A stretch of 64,000 nucleotides of DNA from Microvenator marinus (GCF_007993755.1 NZ_CP042467.1:2876001-2940000), one strand, 5' to 3'. Counted from the stretch's first letter, positions 46,062 through 55,654 are shown. A program made the numbers and translations. The notes: generated by a model from the sequence alone, not told the origin.

Positions 46062-48596
46062 TTGGCTGTCAACCGCGACAAACTCTTGGATTCCGCGCAG
46101 AAGCACGTCCGTAAGGGGAGCTGGGACCGTGCGATTAAGGACTATCAGCAGATTCTTGAAGCTGAGCCTGATGATGTGCGTACTCGCCTGAAAGTGGCTG
46201 ACCTTTTGGTGAAGGTAAACCGCTACGAGGAGGCTCTAACTGAGTACCTCCAAGTGGCCTATCACTATGCCTCGGACGACATTTACGACAAGGCCGTAGC
46301 TGTCTACAAACAGGCACTTCGAATCGCGCCAAACGACCCGCGGCTCCATCGCGACTTGGGTGAGGCGTATTATCGCTACGGGCGTCTTAAAGACGCATTG
46401 CGTGCGTTCCATCAGGCGCAGAAGATCTTCCGTGAAAATAACGATGCGATCGCGCAACGAGACGTTCTTGAGCGCATGGTTGCTATCGATCCTGAAGACA
46501 TCGGCCTTCAGATTCAGATCGCCGAGCGCTACGAGAAGGACGGAGAGCGCGCCAATTCCCTGATGTATTTCAGGCGCGCGTCCGAGCACCTTTTGGAAGA
46601 GGGCCGGCTCGATGAGTACACTCAGGTGGCTGAGCGTATTGTGTTCCTTGAGCCTGCTGATTATCGGCTTCGAAAGCATATCGTGCGCCTTTACTTAGAT
46701 CGCGAGAACAACAAGCACGCGCTCAAGCACCTGCAGATTCTCTTCAAGGATATGCCGAACGATGTTGAGACGCTGGACATGTTGGGCCTTGCGTTCGGGC
46801 GCCTTGGCCAGAATGACAAGGCGGTCTTGGTCTACCTTGAGGCCGCGAAGGCACAGCGCCGACAGGGCCAAGAGCAGCTCGCACACGAGACCTTCCGCAA
46901 GATTCTGAAGCTCGATCCAAACCATCCAGAAGCCCTTCAGGTGGTGGGTCGTCCGAAACAAGATTCGTCGCCGCAGCTGGCGGATACCGGCAATCTTGGC
47001 CAGAACGCACCTCCGACGCAGGACGCGCTCGATGGCGTAGAATTCTTGGATGATGACGAGTGGGAAGACAACACCATGCAAGGTGAGACTTTCCAGGAAG
47101 AGGACACCAAGAAGGGTGTGGATTTCTTTGAGTTTGCCGCGCATGAATTGGGCGACACGGGCTCAGATATTCTCCACCGAATCGACGACCGCCCAGGCAC
47201 GGGCATTGGTCAGCGTCGCACCGAGGCCGTGTCAGATATCGCGGATGTACAGGACTTGGTGGAAGTTCATATCGAGGCCACTGAGGATATCGGCGGGAAC
47301 GACGTTCGCCAGATCATTACTGAGTCCGAAGTTTTCTTGAAGTATCGGCTCTTTGATCGCGCGGACGAGGTCTTGACCAAAGCCGTTCGAATGGCACCGG
47401 ATAGTGTGGGAGTACGCGAGCAATTGCACCGCCTCCGAGCGATGCAAGGAGAGATGGAGGCGGCGGCCAACGAGCTCTTCCAGCTCGCCCGGATTACCCG
47501 CACGACGCCTTCGCGCGCGGCTGACTATTTGCGCCGCGCCCGAGAGTTCGTGTCGGAAGCCGTGGTTCACCAACATGCGACCCATTTGGGCATCGCTCTG
47601 ACGGGTGAGCAACCGGTTCGGGTTGAGGAGCTGAGTCCGGACTTCATCGACGAAGTCAGCGAAGGTATCGAGGAAGTGTCCGAGGGCTTTGAGTACATGC
47701 CCGCGGGAGATACTTCCGTGGAATTCCTCTCTCCGGACGATGACGACGAAGTCGACACGGATGAGGCGTTGTCTGGAAACTCGGCCGTGGAAGACTCGGA
47801 AGAGATTATCTACACGCTCGATGACTTGGATGCTGAGGATATCCTTGAAGAAATGGACGATATGGCCGACGAACTCAGCATTGAGAATGCGGACGAGTTT
47901 GATATCGGTGATGTAGAGAATATGGACTTTGATGAAGCCCAACTTGGTGCCATCGAGTCTTCTGAAGTGGATGACCCTTTCGAGTTCGCGCTCTCGGGTG
48001 CGGATGCGGACGCGATGTTCGACCAGCTCTTCTCAGAGGCCACGGCGGTGGCATCGAAGGCCGTGCCTAAGAAGGTAGCCCCTAAGGACATAGGCGATTT
48101 GAGAGACGTGGATCTTCTGCTCGACCAGGGCATGGTAAGCGAGGCCGAGGATGCATTGGAGAAGTTCAGCGAGAACTCACCGAATCATCCTGGGGCCCCG
48201 GCACGATTGGCTCGAATCCGTGAGCTCAAGTCTTCGAACTCCAATCCGTTTGGTGCCAAGAGCCTGTCGGGCAAGTTCAATCCTGATTATTCGCAGCTCT
48301 CGGTGGCGCGTCTTGGTGCGCTTGAGCCGGAGAGTATGAACACGAATCTGGAGCTTGGGATCTCCTACCTGGACATGGGCATGTGGGATGATGCGATCGA
48401 GGAGTTCCGTCAGGCGCTCGACGATCCTCAAGCCGCTCCGGCTGCAATGCTGCACATGGCGACGTGTGAGCTTAGACGCGGTGATGCGGCGGCATCCGAG
48501 AACTTGCTCAAGATGTTGCTCACGCGCACAGATGTTCCAAACGAGATCGAAAACAAGGCCAATGAGGCTTTGGCGGCCATTGCGCGCCAACCGTAG
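46062..48596 (+). CDS. Large acidic TPR protein
   Basis: An 844-residue cytoplasmic protein. Residues 1-300 hold consecutive TPRs (WDRAIKDYQQILEAEPDD, YDKAVAVYKQALRIAPND, LKDALRAFHQAQKIF). The middle, about 320-680, is strongly acidic with DDEWED and FLSPDDDDEVDTDEA. Two more TPRs come before the end (MWDDAIEEFRQALDDP). The start is TTG with TTAGGA just upstream. Such proteins are scaffolds; the partner is unknown. It is expressed from its own promoter downstream of efp. Confidence 0.85.
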   Translation: MAVNRDKLLDSAQKHVRKGSWDRAIKDYQQILEAEPDDVRTRLKVADLLVKVNRYEEALTEYLQVAYHYASDDIYDKAVAVYKQALRIAPNDPRLHRDLGEAYYRYGRLKDALRAFHQAQKIFRENNDAIAQRDVLERMVAIDPEDIGLQIQIAERYEKDGERANSLMYFRRASEHLLEEGRLDEYTQVAERIVFLEPADYRLRKHIVRLYLDRENNKHALKHLQILFKDMPNDVETLDMLGLAFGRLGQNDKAVLVYLEAAKAQRRQGQEQLAHETFRKILKLDPNHPEALQVVGRPKQDSSPQLADTGNLGQNAPPTQDALDGVEFLDDDEWEDNTMQGETFQEEDTKKGVDFFEFAAHELGDTGSDILHRIDDRPGTGIGQRRTEAVSDIADVQDLVEVHIEATEDIGGNDVRQIITESEVFLKYRLFDRADEVLTKAVRMAPDSVGVREQLHRLRAMQGEMEAAANELFQLARITRTTPSRAADYLRRAREFVSEAVVHQHATHLGIALTGEQPVRVEELSPDFIDEVSEGIEEVSEGFEYMPAGDTSVEFLSPDDDDEVDTDEALSGNSAVEDSEEIIYTLDDLDAEDILEEMDDMADELSIENADEFDIGDVENMDFDEAQLGAIESSEVDDPFEFALSGADADAMFDQLFSEATAVASKAVPKKVAPKDIGDLRDVDLLLDQGMVSEAEDALEKFSENSPNHPGAPARLARIRELKSSNSNPFGAKSLSGKFNPDYSQLSVARLGALEPESMNTNLELGISYLDMGMWDDAIEEFRQALDDPQAAPAAMLHMATCELRRGDAAASENLLKMLLTRTDVPNEIENKANEALAAIARQP

Positions 48597-48616
48597 AGGA
48601 GGGCTCTGTCCTCCTC
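48596..48616 (+). terminator. Hairpin with GCTCTGT loop at the end of the TPR gene
   Basis: GAGGAGG, loop GCTCTGT, CCTCCTC begins at the last base of the stop codon. There is no U-run. The loop is identical to that of the hairpins at 48708 and 50984 read on the other strand. Confidence 0.45.
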
Positions 48617-48689
48617 AAATGAACATCGCTGAATTCATTTACATTCAAATTTTGTTGAAGAACTCACGAAATGATGAGGGAGTTTGTTG

Positions 48690-50864
48690 ATGTTAAATCT
48701 TGCGACACACGCGGACAGAGCCCGCGTGTACATTTACACAATTCTATTGCTTTTCCTCACAAGTTGCTCAGCCCAACCCAAACCCTCGGACGAGGTACCC
48801 CAGATGTCTCAAGTCGAAAGCGCCCCGAAAGCAAAACAAGTCCCCCATGAACTCGAGGCACACGGCGAAGTACGCGTGGATAACTACTACTGGTTAAACC
48901 AGAAGGAGAATCCCGAGGTCATCGCCTATCTAGAAGCTGAGAACACGTGGGCAGAATCCAAAATGGCGCACACCAAGGAGCTCCAAGAGTCGCTCTTTGA
49001 AGAGATGGTCTCGCGAATCAAGGAGGACGATGAGTCGCCTCCGTATTTCCACGGTGGGTATTGGTACTACTCAAGAACCATCAAAGACAAGAATTACGAG
49101 GTTTATTGCCGCAAAGAGAAGACTCTCGAAGCCTCGGAGCAAGTTCTCTTGGACGGCAACCAAATGGCGGAGGGCAAGGAGTATTTTGCGCTCGGAGCCA
49201 TGGAACCAAGCCCGGACCACCGATGGCTCGCCTACTCCACCGACTACCTTGGAAACGAGCGCTACACCCTGCGTGTTCGCGACTTGCAGACCGGCAAGGA
49301 CACTGACACAGAAGTCCCAGATACTTATTATTCGCTCGCGTGGGCGAACGATAACAAGACTTTGTTTTACACCCGTGTGGACGAAGCCAACCGCCCGTAT
49401 CAGGTCTGGAAACACGTGCTCGGCACCGACGCGTCTGCGGATGCGCTGATTTTTGAGGAGGACGATGATGCGTTCTTCCTCGGTGTTCAGCGCACACGAA
49501 GCGGAAAGTACCTGGTCATTAACCTGCAGAGCAAGGTGACGACCGAGACCTGGCTCTTGGATGCCAACGCGCCGGAAGGGGAGTTCAAGCTCTTTTCGCC
49601 GCGCAAGCAGTCGGTGGAGTATTATGTGGCTCATCACGAGGACTCGTTCTACGTGATGACCAATGATGGTGCGACGAACTTCAAGTTGATGAAGACCTCG
49701 GAGAACGCGACTGAGGCGGCCAACTGGACGGAAGTCATCGCGCACAATCCTGAGGTTACACTCTCCGGCATCGACACGTTCAAGAACTTCCTCGTGGTGA
49801 CGGAGCGTCGCTCGGGCGTCAACACCCTGCGGGTCCGAAATTTCGCGAGTGGCGAAGAGAAGTACGTCCCGTTTCCCGAGGCGTCGTATACCGTTCGCAC
49901 TACGAACAACGAGGAGTACGGGACAACGACACTTCGATACGCTTATGCCTCTTTGACCACGCCTCGAAGCATCTTTGACTACGACATGACGACCGGTGAA
50001 ACCAAGCTCGTCAAAGAAACTGAGGTCCCGAACTACGACCGCACCGAGTTTGAGTCCCAACGAATCTACGCCACGGCAGCCGATGGCACCAAGGTTCCTA
50101 TCTCGATCGTGTACAAGAAGGGCGCGCTCGATAACGGCCCGGCACCGCTATTCCTCACGGGGTACGGCTCCTACGGCATCAGCTACGACCCGGGCTTCAG
50201 GTCGAGCCGCGTGGCTCTCTTGGAGCGCGGAATCGTGTTCGGCATCGCACATATCCGCGGCGGGGGCGACATGGGACGGATGTGGTACGAGGACGGGAAA
50301 TTCGACAAGAAGATGAACACGTTTACGGATTTCATCTCAGCCTCAGAACACCTTATCAATCAGGGCATCACACGCACAGATATCCTGGCGATTGAAGGCG
50401 GAAGTGCCGGCGGACTCCTGATGGGCGCGGTCTTGAACATGCGCCCGGACCTTTTCGGAGCAGCGATTGCGTCGGTTCCTTTTGTGGACGTGCTGACCAC
50501 GATTTTGGACCCATCCTTGCCGCTCACAGTTATCGAGTGGGAGGAGTGGGGAAATCCGGCCGAGAAGAAGTATTACGACTACATCAAGTCGTATTCGCCT
50601 TACGATAACGTCAAGGCACAGGACTACCCGGCCATGCTCGTCACCGCCGGTCTGAACGATCCGCGCGTCTCGTATTGGGAGCCCGCGAAATGGGTCGCGA
50701 AGCTTCGTACGCTGAAGACGGATTCAAACGTCTTGATGCTCAAGACCAATATGGGTGCGGGGCATGGCGGGGCATCCGGGCGCTATGATTATCTCAAAGA
50801 GCTCGCGTTCGAGTACGCCTTTGTGATCAATCAGATTACTCAAAGAACCTTTGATGAGCGTTGA
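48690..50864 (+). CDS. Oligopeptidase B-type S9 peptidase, lipoprotein
   Basis: A 724-residue serine peptidase resembling PtrB, which cleaves after Lys and Arg in short peptides. Features include VDNYYWLNQKENPEVIAYLE, IRGGGDMGRMWYEDGKF, nucleophile in EGGSAGGLL, Asp in NDPRVSYWEPAKW and His in GAGHGG. The N-terminus is a lipoprotein signal (LLLFLTSC), unusual for PtrB, so it is probably envelope-located. The n-region contains the peptide HADRARVY encoded by a palindromic repeat. A GTG inside that repeat is an alternative start. Confidence 0.88.
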   Translation: MLNLATHADRARVYIYTILLLFLTSCSAQPKPSDEVPQMSQVESAPKAKQVPHELEAHGEVRVDNYYWLNQKENPEVIAYLEAENTWAESKMAHTKELQESLFEEMVSRIKEDDESPPYFHGGYWYYSRTIKDKNYEVYCRKEKTLEASEQVLLDGNQMAEGKEYFALGAMEPSPDHRWLAYSTDYLGNERYTLRVRDLQTGKDTDTEVPDTYYSLAWANDNKTLFYTRVDEANRPYQVWKHVLGTDASADALIFEEDDDAFFLGVQRTRSGKYLVINLQSKVTTETWLLDANAPEGEFKLFSPRKQSVEYYVAHHEDSFYVMTNDGATNFKLMKTSENATEAANWTEVIAHNPEVTLSGIDTFKNFLVVTERRSGVNTLRVRNFASGEEKYVPFPEASYTVRTTNNEEYGTTTLRYAYASLTTPRSIFDYDMTTGETKLVKETEVPNYDRTEFESQRIYATAADGTKVPISIVYKKGALDNGPAPLFLTGYGSYGISYDPGFRSSRVALLERGIVFGIAHIRGGGDMGRMWYEDGKFDKKMNTFTDFISASEHLINQGITRTDILAIEGGSAGGLLMGAVLNMRPDLFGAAIASVPFVDVLTTILDPSLPLTVIEWEEWGNPAEKKYYDYIKSYSPYDNVKAQDYPAMLVTAGLNDPRVSYWEPAKWVAKLRTLKTDSNVLMLKTNMGAGHGGASGRYDYLKELAFEYAFVINQITQRTFDER
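48708..48732 (+). repeat. Palindromic repeat, copy 1, in the oligopeptidase B signal region
   Basis: A 25-base sequence with arms CACGCGG and CCGCGTG around ACAGAGC recurs exactly at 50984-51008. Both copies encode HADRARVY and precede a lipoprotein hydrophobic segment. Confidence 0.85.
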
Positions 50865-50956
50865 ACCAAGCAGAGCCCTGCGGTAGAGTCTGAGGCAACT
50901 AACTTGGTTGGACATTGGGTTCATCGCGGAATCTACGATTATGGGTGGGTTTGGAA

Positions 50957-51703
50957 ATGGATTACCTTAAACGACGACCATCTCACGCGGACAGAGCCCG
51001 CGTGTACAAATCTTTACTACTCGCCTCACTCCTCGGAATTTCATGTGCTGAGGAGGCAGCAGAGCCCATCGTGTTTGAAGCCGGCCGGACCTGCACCGCG
51101 CCAGAAGGCATGGGTCGGCCCACCACCATCAAAGGCGTGCTCGACCTTATCGACGCCTTGCCTCGCCCGGTAACCGTTGAGTGCTTCATCGACTCGCTCG
51201 ACCGCCCACTGGCGATGGTTGGCTCGACCAGCGTGTTCAGCGCTCAGCCAGCGTTTAGCGACGAGGCGCCGCGCATCTTTGCGGTCAACGACACTTTGAT
51301 TATCTCGTGGGTGCCTGATGGCGACGGCGGAAAGCTCTTGGAGTTTGCCGAGGAACGCCCGTTCTCGCGCTCGGTGAAGGCGGAAGTGGTGATGCCTGTT
51401 GAAGGTGAGTTTAAGTACTCGGACGCCTTCGACCATCTGATCCAAGACGACCAGGCCACGTCGACGTGCGGCATCTGTCATGGTCAGGAAACTCGGGCGA
51501 TGGATATCGACTACGGGGTGGCCTTTGAGTCGCTTGCGCTTCGGCCCCGCGACCTGGATCAGGTCAACGTGACGCGAATGCGTGAGCTCAAGGAAGCATG
51601 CGACCCAGCTCAAACGCCGGAGCGTTGCAAGATTTGGAATGCGATGTTTCGAGGGCCCGTGGAAGACACGGATTTTGGCCGGTCCTTGCCAACTTTCTTT
51701 TGA
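50957..51703 (+). CDS. Lipoprotein with one CxxCH motif
   Basis: A 248-residue predicted lipoprotein (LLASLLGISC lipobox) of unknown function. STCGICHGQE near residue 172 is a possible haem-c site, followed by RAMDIDYGVAFESLALRPRD; CDPAQTPERC lies near the end. The n-region includes the palindrome-encoded HADRARVY. The ATG at 50957 gives a basic n-region; the GTG at 51002 within the repeat would give a shorter, cleaner signal (VYKSLLLASLLGISC). It converges on dacB with two bases between the stops. Confidence 0.7.
   Translation: MDYLKRRPSHADRARVYKSLLLASLLGISCAEEAAEPIVFEAGRTCTAPEGMGRPTTIKGVLDLIDALPRPVTVECFIDSLDRPLAMVGSTSVFSAQPAFSDEAPRIFAVNDTLIISWVPDGDGGKLLEFAEERPFSRSVKAEVVMPVEGEFKYSDAFDHLIQDDQATSTCGICHGQETRAMDIDYGVAFESLALRPRDLDQVNVTRMRELKEACDPAQTPERCKIWNAMFRGPVEDTDFGRSLPTFF
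50984..51008 (+). repeat. Palindromic repeat, copy 2, in the CxxCH lipoprotein signal region
   Basis: Identical over 25 bases to 48708-48732, in the same orientation and reading frame (HADRARVY). Confidence 0.85.
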
Positions 51704-51705
51704 GC

Positions 51706-53109
51706 TTAGAGCCCGACAAAGAGGGAGACGATGGCGTCCTGTTCGTCCCGAAGCGTCCAGGCGCGAACCGGCGTCTTGTTGAAGATCACAGTGTAAGCCA
51801 ATCTTCGCCCAGACTTCGTGGTGATGTAGCCCGCCAAGGCCGTGACCTCGTTGAGGGTTCCGGTCTTTCCACGAACACGGGTATTGGTGTTGGAGCCCTC
51901 GAGTCGCGACTTCAAGGTACCGTCGCGCCCCGCGATAGGAAGACTCATCTTGAATTCCGGACCAAAAGCGTGCGTGTCCATATGAACCAGGATCTGGTTG
52001 ATTTGGCGGGCGGAGAAGAGGTTTCCATCATAGAGGCCACTGCCGTTGAACGCGGTCCACCCAGGGGTGAGACCGACTTCAGTCAAAAACGCGTCGATCT
52101 TTGCGCGGGCGTCCTCGGTACTTGCTTTGTCCGAGCCCGAAATCTGGCGGAAGATCATCTCGGCCATGAAGTTGTTCGACCACTTATTCATGGACGCGAG
52201 GTGCTGCCAGAGTGGTGCTGATTCGTAGAGCACGAGCGTGGTCGTGCCCTCTGGACGAGCCCCGACGCCATACTCTCCGCTTACCTCGATGCCTGTGCTC
52301 TTGAGCGCATGCATGAACGCCGACGCCGCAAAGAGTGAGGGATTGTCGATACGTTTCCGAACTACACCAGGACCGGTCGCTGATTCGCCGATGACGCCAC
52401 GGATTCGGATGAGGGTGCGACCATCTTTTTCGGTTGCCACGCCTGAGACGGAGACGCGTTTTCCCTTTTGGGTTCGCACGTCGTTGATGATCTCCACATA
52501 GTCGTTGGGCGGCACCATGCGCACGTTTGCGGGCTTTCCGGCTTCAGACGGGGTGATGTAGACGCTAACCGAGTTGTACGAAACCGAAACGGCACCGATG
52601 GGCGCACGGTAGGCTGCGTCCTCGTTCTTCTGGTCGAATGCAGGGGGAATGAAGCCCGGCGCGAAGCTCAGGTCATCGACCATGATCTTGCCTTCGATCT
52701 TGGTGATTCCCTGTTCACGTAGATCGATGGCCCATGAGACGAGGTTGTCCCAATGGAGGAAAGGGTCACCGTCGCTCTTGAGCCAGAGGTCGCCCTTGAT
52801 CGCGCCTCCTTGACGAGGTCCATCGTACGAAACGCGGCTGAAGATCGTGTGCTCGGGCCCAAGGATCGAGAGCGCTGCGGCGGCCGTGACGAGCTTTGTG
52901 TTGCTCGCCGGGTTCATGAGGACGTCGGCATCCCTCTCAATGAGCACCTCTTTCGAGTCCAGGTCTTGCACCATGATACCCACTGTGGACTGGGCGAGCT
53001 CGGGGTTCTTGAGGAGTTTGTCGAGCTCGGCGTTGATGGCAGCGGGTGAAGTTTGGGCCGCGAGGGGTCCGGCCAGAAAGAGAAATACGACTAGAAGTAG
53101 CTTGTTCAT
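51706..53109 (-). CDS. dacB: D-alanyl-D-alanine carboxypeptidase/endopeptidase (PBP4-type, S13)
   Basis: A 467-residue class C penicillin-binding protein that trims peptidoglycan stem peptides or cuts cross-links. It has a signal peptide (to about residue 19, ending GPLAAQ), the nucleophile motif SNTK (S69-K72) in MNPASNTKLVTAAAAL, SNN in KWSNNFMAEM and KTGT in RGKTGTLNEV. Length is normal for PBP4. It is divergent from a gene of unknown function, with a palindrome between them. Confidence 0.92.
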   Translation of the reverse strand: MNKLLLVVFLFLAGPLAAQTSPAAINAELDKLLKNPELAQSTVGIMVQDLDSKEVLIERDADVLMNPASNTKLVTAAAALSILGPEHTIFSRVSYDGPRQGGAIKGDLWLKSDGDPFLHWDNLVSWAIDLREQGITKIEGKIMVDDLSFAPGFIPPAFDQKNEDAAYRAPIGAVSVSYNSVSVYITPSEAGKPANVRMVPPNDYVEIINDVRTQKGKRVSVSGVATEKDGRTLIRIRGVIGESATGPGVVRKRIDNPSLFAASAFMHALKSTGIEVSGEYGVGARPEGTTTLVLYESAPLWQHLASMNKWSNNFMAEMIFRQISGSDKASTEDARAKIDAFLTEVGLTPGWTAFNGSGLYDGNLFSARQINQILVHMDTHAFGPEFKMSLPIAGRDGTLKSRLEGSNTNTRVRGKTGTLNEVTALAGYITTKSGRRLAYTVIFNKTPVRAWTLRDEQDAIVSLFVGL

Positions 53110-53159
53110 GCCCCATGTTTACTGGCATTGGCAAAGTTGTACAAGGCAGAGCCTCGCCT

Positions 53160-53176
53160 GCGTCACCAGGTGACGC
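53160..53176. promoter_or_regulatory. Palindromic operator candidate between dacB and the divergent gene
   Basis: GCGTCACCAGGTGACGC is a perfect 17-base palindrome around a central A, with a further half-site GTGACGC at 53190-53196. It lies in the 188-base divergent intergenic region. No cognate regulator is identified. Confidence 0.4.
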
Positions 53177-53297
53177 GAGCCGTCGTGGCGTGACGCAAAA
53201 CCGCCTCCAAAACCCTCGCAAGCCCAGTAAATACGCGGCGCAAGTGCTGGCTCGCTTCTTGTACCTACATGTGCTCCCACGTTGCGAGAGGTCCGTG

Positions 53298-54290
53298 ATG
53301 AGCCGTTTTGACACCACCCAATTTGCTGATTCCTGCAGAGTCGCTACATGCTCGGCGCTTGCCTCGATCAGTCTTTTGGAGACGATCGTTTCGGTAAAGC
53401 GGGAGCTTTCGCCCGAGTTGATGGGCTGGGGAGAGCTTCGCCGAGACATCGTCATGCTACCGGAAGTGGTATCAGGTGTTCATGTCGCGATCTCGGACTT
53501 TCGCAGCGTGGTTTCTAGGGCGGGCGAGCCGGACTATGCGCAGGCAAAGGTGGGGCTGCGAAACCTGCATCGGGAGTTGATCAGCACCGCAAAATGGTTT
53601 GATGACCTTGCCGAGAGGCTTCAGACGGTCTCGTTTCACCTTCGTTCGGACACGAGCTTTGGACCGGATTCAGCTGAGATGCTCTGGCGCAGCGCACGAC
53701 TTGCGGAGCTCTTGATGCCCGACCCACTGACGCGTACTCAGTTCTTGCGCGACGGGATGTGCGCCACGCTGCACGTTTTCGATATGGGGTTCATGAACGT
53801 TTGGGTCGGGAGTTTTGAAGGCCCACTTCGAGATATGCGGCTCTTGCTTTTGAAGCAGGCTCTCAATGGGTTGCACGTGACCTGGACGCGCACTTCTCCC
53901 ATCAAGGCAGCGCGCGAGGAGGCGCTACTTTGGCCACTTCGGTCGCCTGCGGCTCATTTCCTGGATCTCTGTGCGGCATCGGTGACGAGTCTTCGGCGGC
54001 AGATTTCGGTGCTCAAGGGCCATTTGCGCAGGCATCTTTTGAACTATGAAAATCAGCTGAGCGTCAAGCGGCTCGACGAGGCCAAACGCACGTTATCAAT
54101 CGCGATAGACCCACGGCTCGAAGAGGAACTCGGCCAGATCGTGCTTGCGATTGCCGGGCTTGGGCGCGCCATCCATATTGAGGAAGAGTGGCGCGATGTT
54201 GAGATCTCGGACGCCTATATCGACCCACCCGAGGCCCTGAGTAGCACGACCGTGATGAGCGCCGCGCCGATCATTGCTCCATGGTGGTGA
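53298..54290 (+). CDS. Helical protein of unknown function
   Basis: A 330-residue cytoplasmic protein not recognised as any family. It is almost entirely alpha-helical by composition, with amphipathic stretches such as YAQAKVGLRNLHRELISTAK, and ends in a Pro-Trp-Trp tail. GAGAGG six bases before the ATG at 53298 fixes the start; the frame extends upstream through the intergenic palindrome without coding character. Its divergent placement from dacB could mean shared control. Confidence 0.7.
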   Translation: MSRFDTTQFADSCRVATCSALASISLLETIVSVKRELSPELMGWGELRRDIVMLPEVVSGVHVAISDFRSVVSRAGEPDYAQAKVGLRNLHRELISTAKWFDDLAERLQTVSFHLRSDTSFGPDSAEMLWRSARLAELLMPDPLTRTQFLRDGMCATLHVFDMGFMNVWVGSFEGPLRDMRLLLLKQALNGLHVTWTRTSPIKAAREEALLWPLRSPAAHFLDLCAASVTSLRRQISVLKGHLRRHLLNYENQLSVKRLDEAKRTLSIAIDPRLEEELGQIVLAIAGLGRAIHIEEEWRDVEISDAYIDPPEALSSTTVMSAAPIIAPWW

Positions 54291-54322
54291 CAAAAAAGGC
54301 TAGAAGAAGGCACTGACATAGA

Positions 54323-54351
54323 TTGCACCTGAGCGAGTCGAAGTGTATGGT
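54323..54351 (+). promoter_or_regulatory. Promoter candidate for sucB
   Basis: TTGCAC and TATGGT are spaced by 17 bases, about 48 bases before the sucB start. The match to consensus is moderate. Confidence 0.3.
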
Positions 54352-54398
54352 CCGCCGTGTGGAGAGCGTTTTTATCCATTAATTGATCAGGTGTTCTC

Positions 54399-55604
54399 AT
54401 GAGTGTCACAGTTGCGGTTCCTGCCCTTGGAGAATCGGTCACTGAAGCCATCATCGCTGAATGGTTGAAGAATGTTGGGGAATTCATCAAGCAAGACGAG
54501 GTTCTCGTTGAGCTTGAGACGGATAAGATTACGGTGTCGGTGCCATCGCCGGTCAGCGGAATCGTCAAGGCGTTAAAGTACGAGCCAGACGCCACGGTCA
54601 ACGTGGGTGACGTTTTGGCTGAGATCGAGCCCGCCGAAGAAGGCAGCCAGCCAGAGGCGAAGGCTGAAGCTCCGAAAGCCGAAGAAGCCAAGAGCGCGGA
54701 GCCCAAAGCTGAGGCTCCGAAGTCGAATGGCGAGGCCCCACATTTGAGCCCTGCAGTGGCGCGAATTGTGGAGGAGCGAGGCATCGACGCGAGCAAGGTC
54801 GAAGGTACTGGTCCTGGCGGGCGAATTCTTAAGGGCGATGTACTCGATCATAAACCTGCGCAAGCGAAGCCTACACCGGCCAAAGCCCCTGATGTGGGTG
54901 GTGATGAGCCGACCGAGCGCGTTAAGATGTCGAAGCTTCGCCAGACGGTGGCTCGACGCCTTGTTGAAGCGCAACAAACGGCGGCGATGCTCACGACCTT
55001 CAATGAAGTCGACATGACGAACGTGATGGAGCTTCGCAAGAAGTACCAGGATTCGTTCGTCAAGAAGAACGGCTTTAAGCTCGGGTTCATGTCCTTCTTT
55101 GTGAAGGCCGCTGTGGAGGCTCTGAAAGAGTATCCTGCGGTTAATGCTGAGATCGACGGTGACGAGATCGTCTTCAAGAATTTCTACCATGTCGGCGTTG
55201 CCGTAGGCGGTGGCAAAGGTCTTGTGGTGCCGGTGGTACGTCACGCGGACCGTTTGAGTTTTGCGGAGGTTGAGTCTGAGATTTCACGACTTGCGAAGCT
55301 CGCGATGGACAATCGCCTGAGCCTCGAGGACCTTCAGGGCGGCACGTTCACAATTTCGAACGGCGGGATTTATGGATCCATGCTATCGACCCCGATTCTG
55401 AACCCACCACAGGTGGGAATTTTGGGGATGCACAACATTGTTGAGCGTCCGGTTGCCATCAATGGAAAGGTCGAAATCCGGCCAATCATGTACCTGGCAT
55501 TGAGTTACGACCACCGAATCATCGACGGTAAAGAAGCCGTTTCGTTCCTGGTTCGGTTGAAGGAATGTATTGAGAACCCCGAGCGAATCCTGCTCGAGGT
55601 GTGA
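54399..55604 (+). CDS. sucB: Dihydrolipoyllysine succinyltransferase (2-oxoglutarate dehydrogenase E2)
   Basis: A 401-residue E2 core of the TCA-cycle 2-oxoglutarate dehydrogenase. The lipoyl domain (1-78) carries the lipoylated lysine in [12 protein letters not shown]. An Ala/Glu/Lys/Pro linker leads to the E3-binding domain ([20 protein letters not shown]), then the acyltransferase domain ending with the catalytic [24 protein letters not shown] at the N-terminus favours succinyl over acetyl transfer. E1 is not in the window; E3 (lpdA) is 30 kb away. Confidence 0.93.
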   Translation: MSVTVAVPALGESVTEAIIAEWLKNVGEFIKQDEVLVELETDKITVSVPSPVSGIVKALKYEPDATVNVGDVLAEIEPAEEGSQPEAKAEAPKAEEAKSAEPKAEAPKSNGEAPHLSPAVARIVEERGIDASKVEGTGPGGRILKGDVLDHKPAQAKPTPAKAPDVGGDEPTERVKMSKLRQTVARRLVEAQQTAAMLTTFNEVDMTNVMELRKKYQDSFVKKNGFKLGFMSFFVKAAVEALKEYPAVNAEIDGDEIVFKNFYHVGVAVGGGKGLVVPVVRHADRLSFAEVESEISRLAKLAMDNRLSLEDLQGGTFTISNGGIYGSMLSTPILNPPQVGILGMHNIVERPVAINGKVEIRPIMYLALSYDHRIIDGKEAVSFLVRLKECIENPERILLEV

Positions 55605-55629
55605 CAAAGAGTTGAATTTCGTGTACTCT
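55601..55629 (+). promoter_or_regulatory. Promoter of rpsU, overlapping the sucB stop
   Basis: GTGACA and TACTCT with a 17-base spacer fit a sigma-70 promoter. The -35 box overlaps the sucB stop codon, and the -10 box lies in a hairpin-forming sequence. Confidence 0.4.
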
Positions 55630-55640
55630 AGAGAGTGCAC
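55621..55640 (+). promoter_or_regulatory. Hairpin/palindrome just upstream of the rpsU ribosome site
   Basis: GTGTACTCTAGAGAGTGCAC folds into an eight-base-pair stem with a four-base loop, four bases before GGAGG. It could be a DNA operator over the -10 box or a leader RNA structure. Confidence 0.4.
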
Positions 55641-55654
55641 CACGGAGGTATGCA

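Noticed and set aside
49071-50060. A 329-codon minus-strand frame inside the oligopeptidase B gene
   Set aside because: Codon-position bias belongs to the plus-strand gene; the translation is Arg/Val-rich with no motif.
53046-53297. Upstream extension of the helical unknown gene into dacB
   Set aside because: The extension crosses the divergent promoter region and the dacB start; a GAGAGG site fixes the start at 53298.
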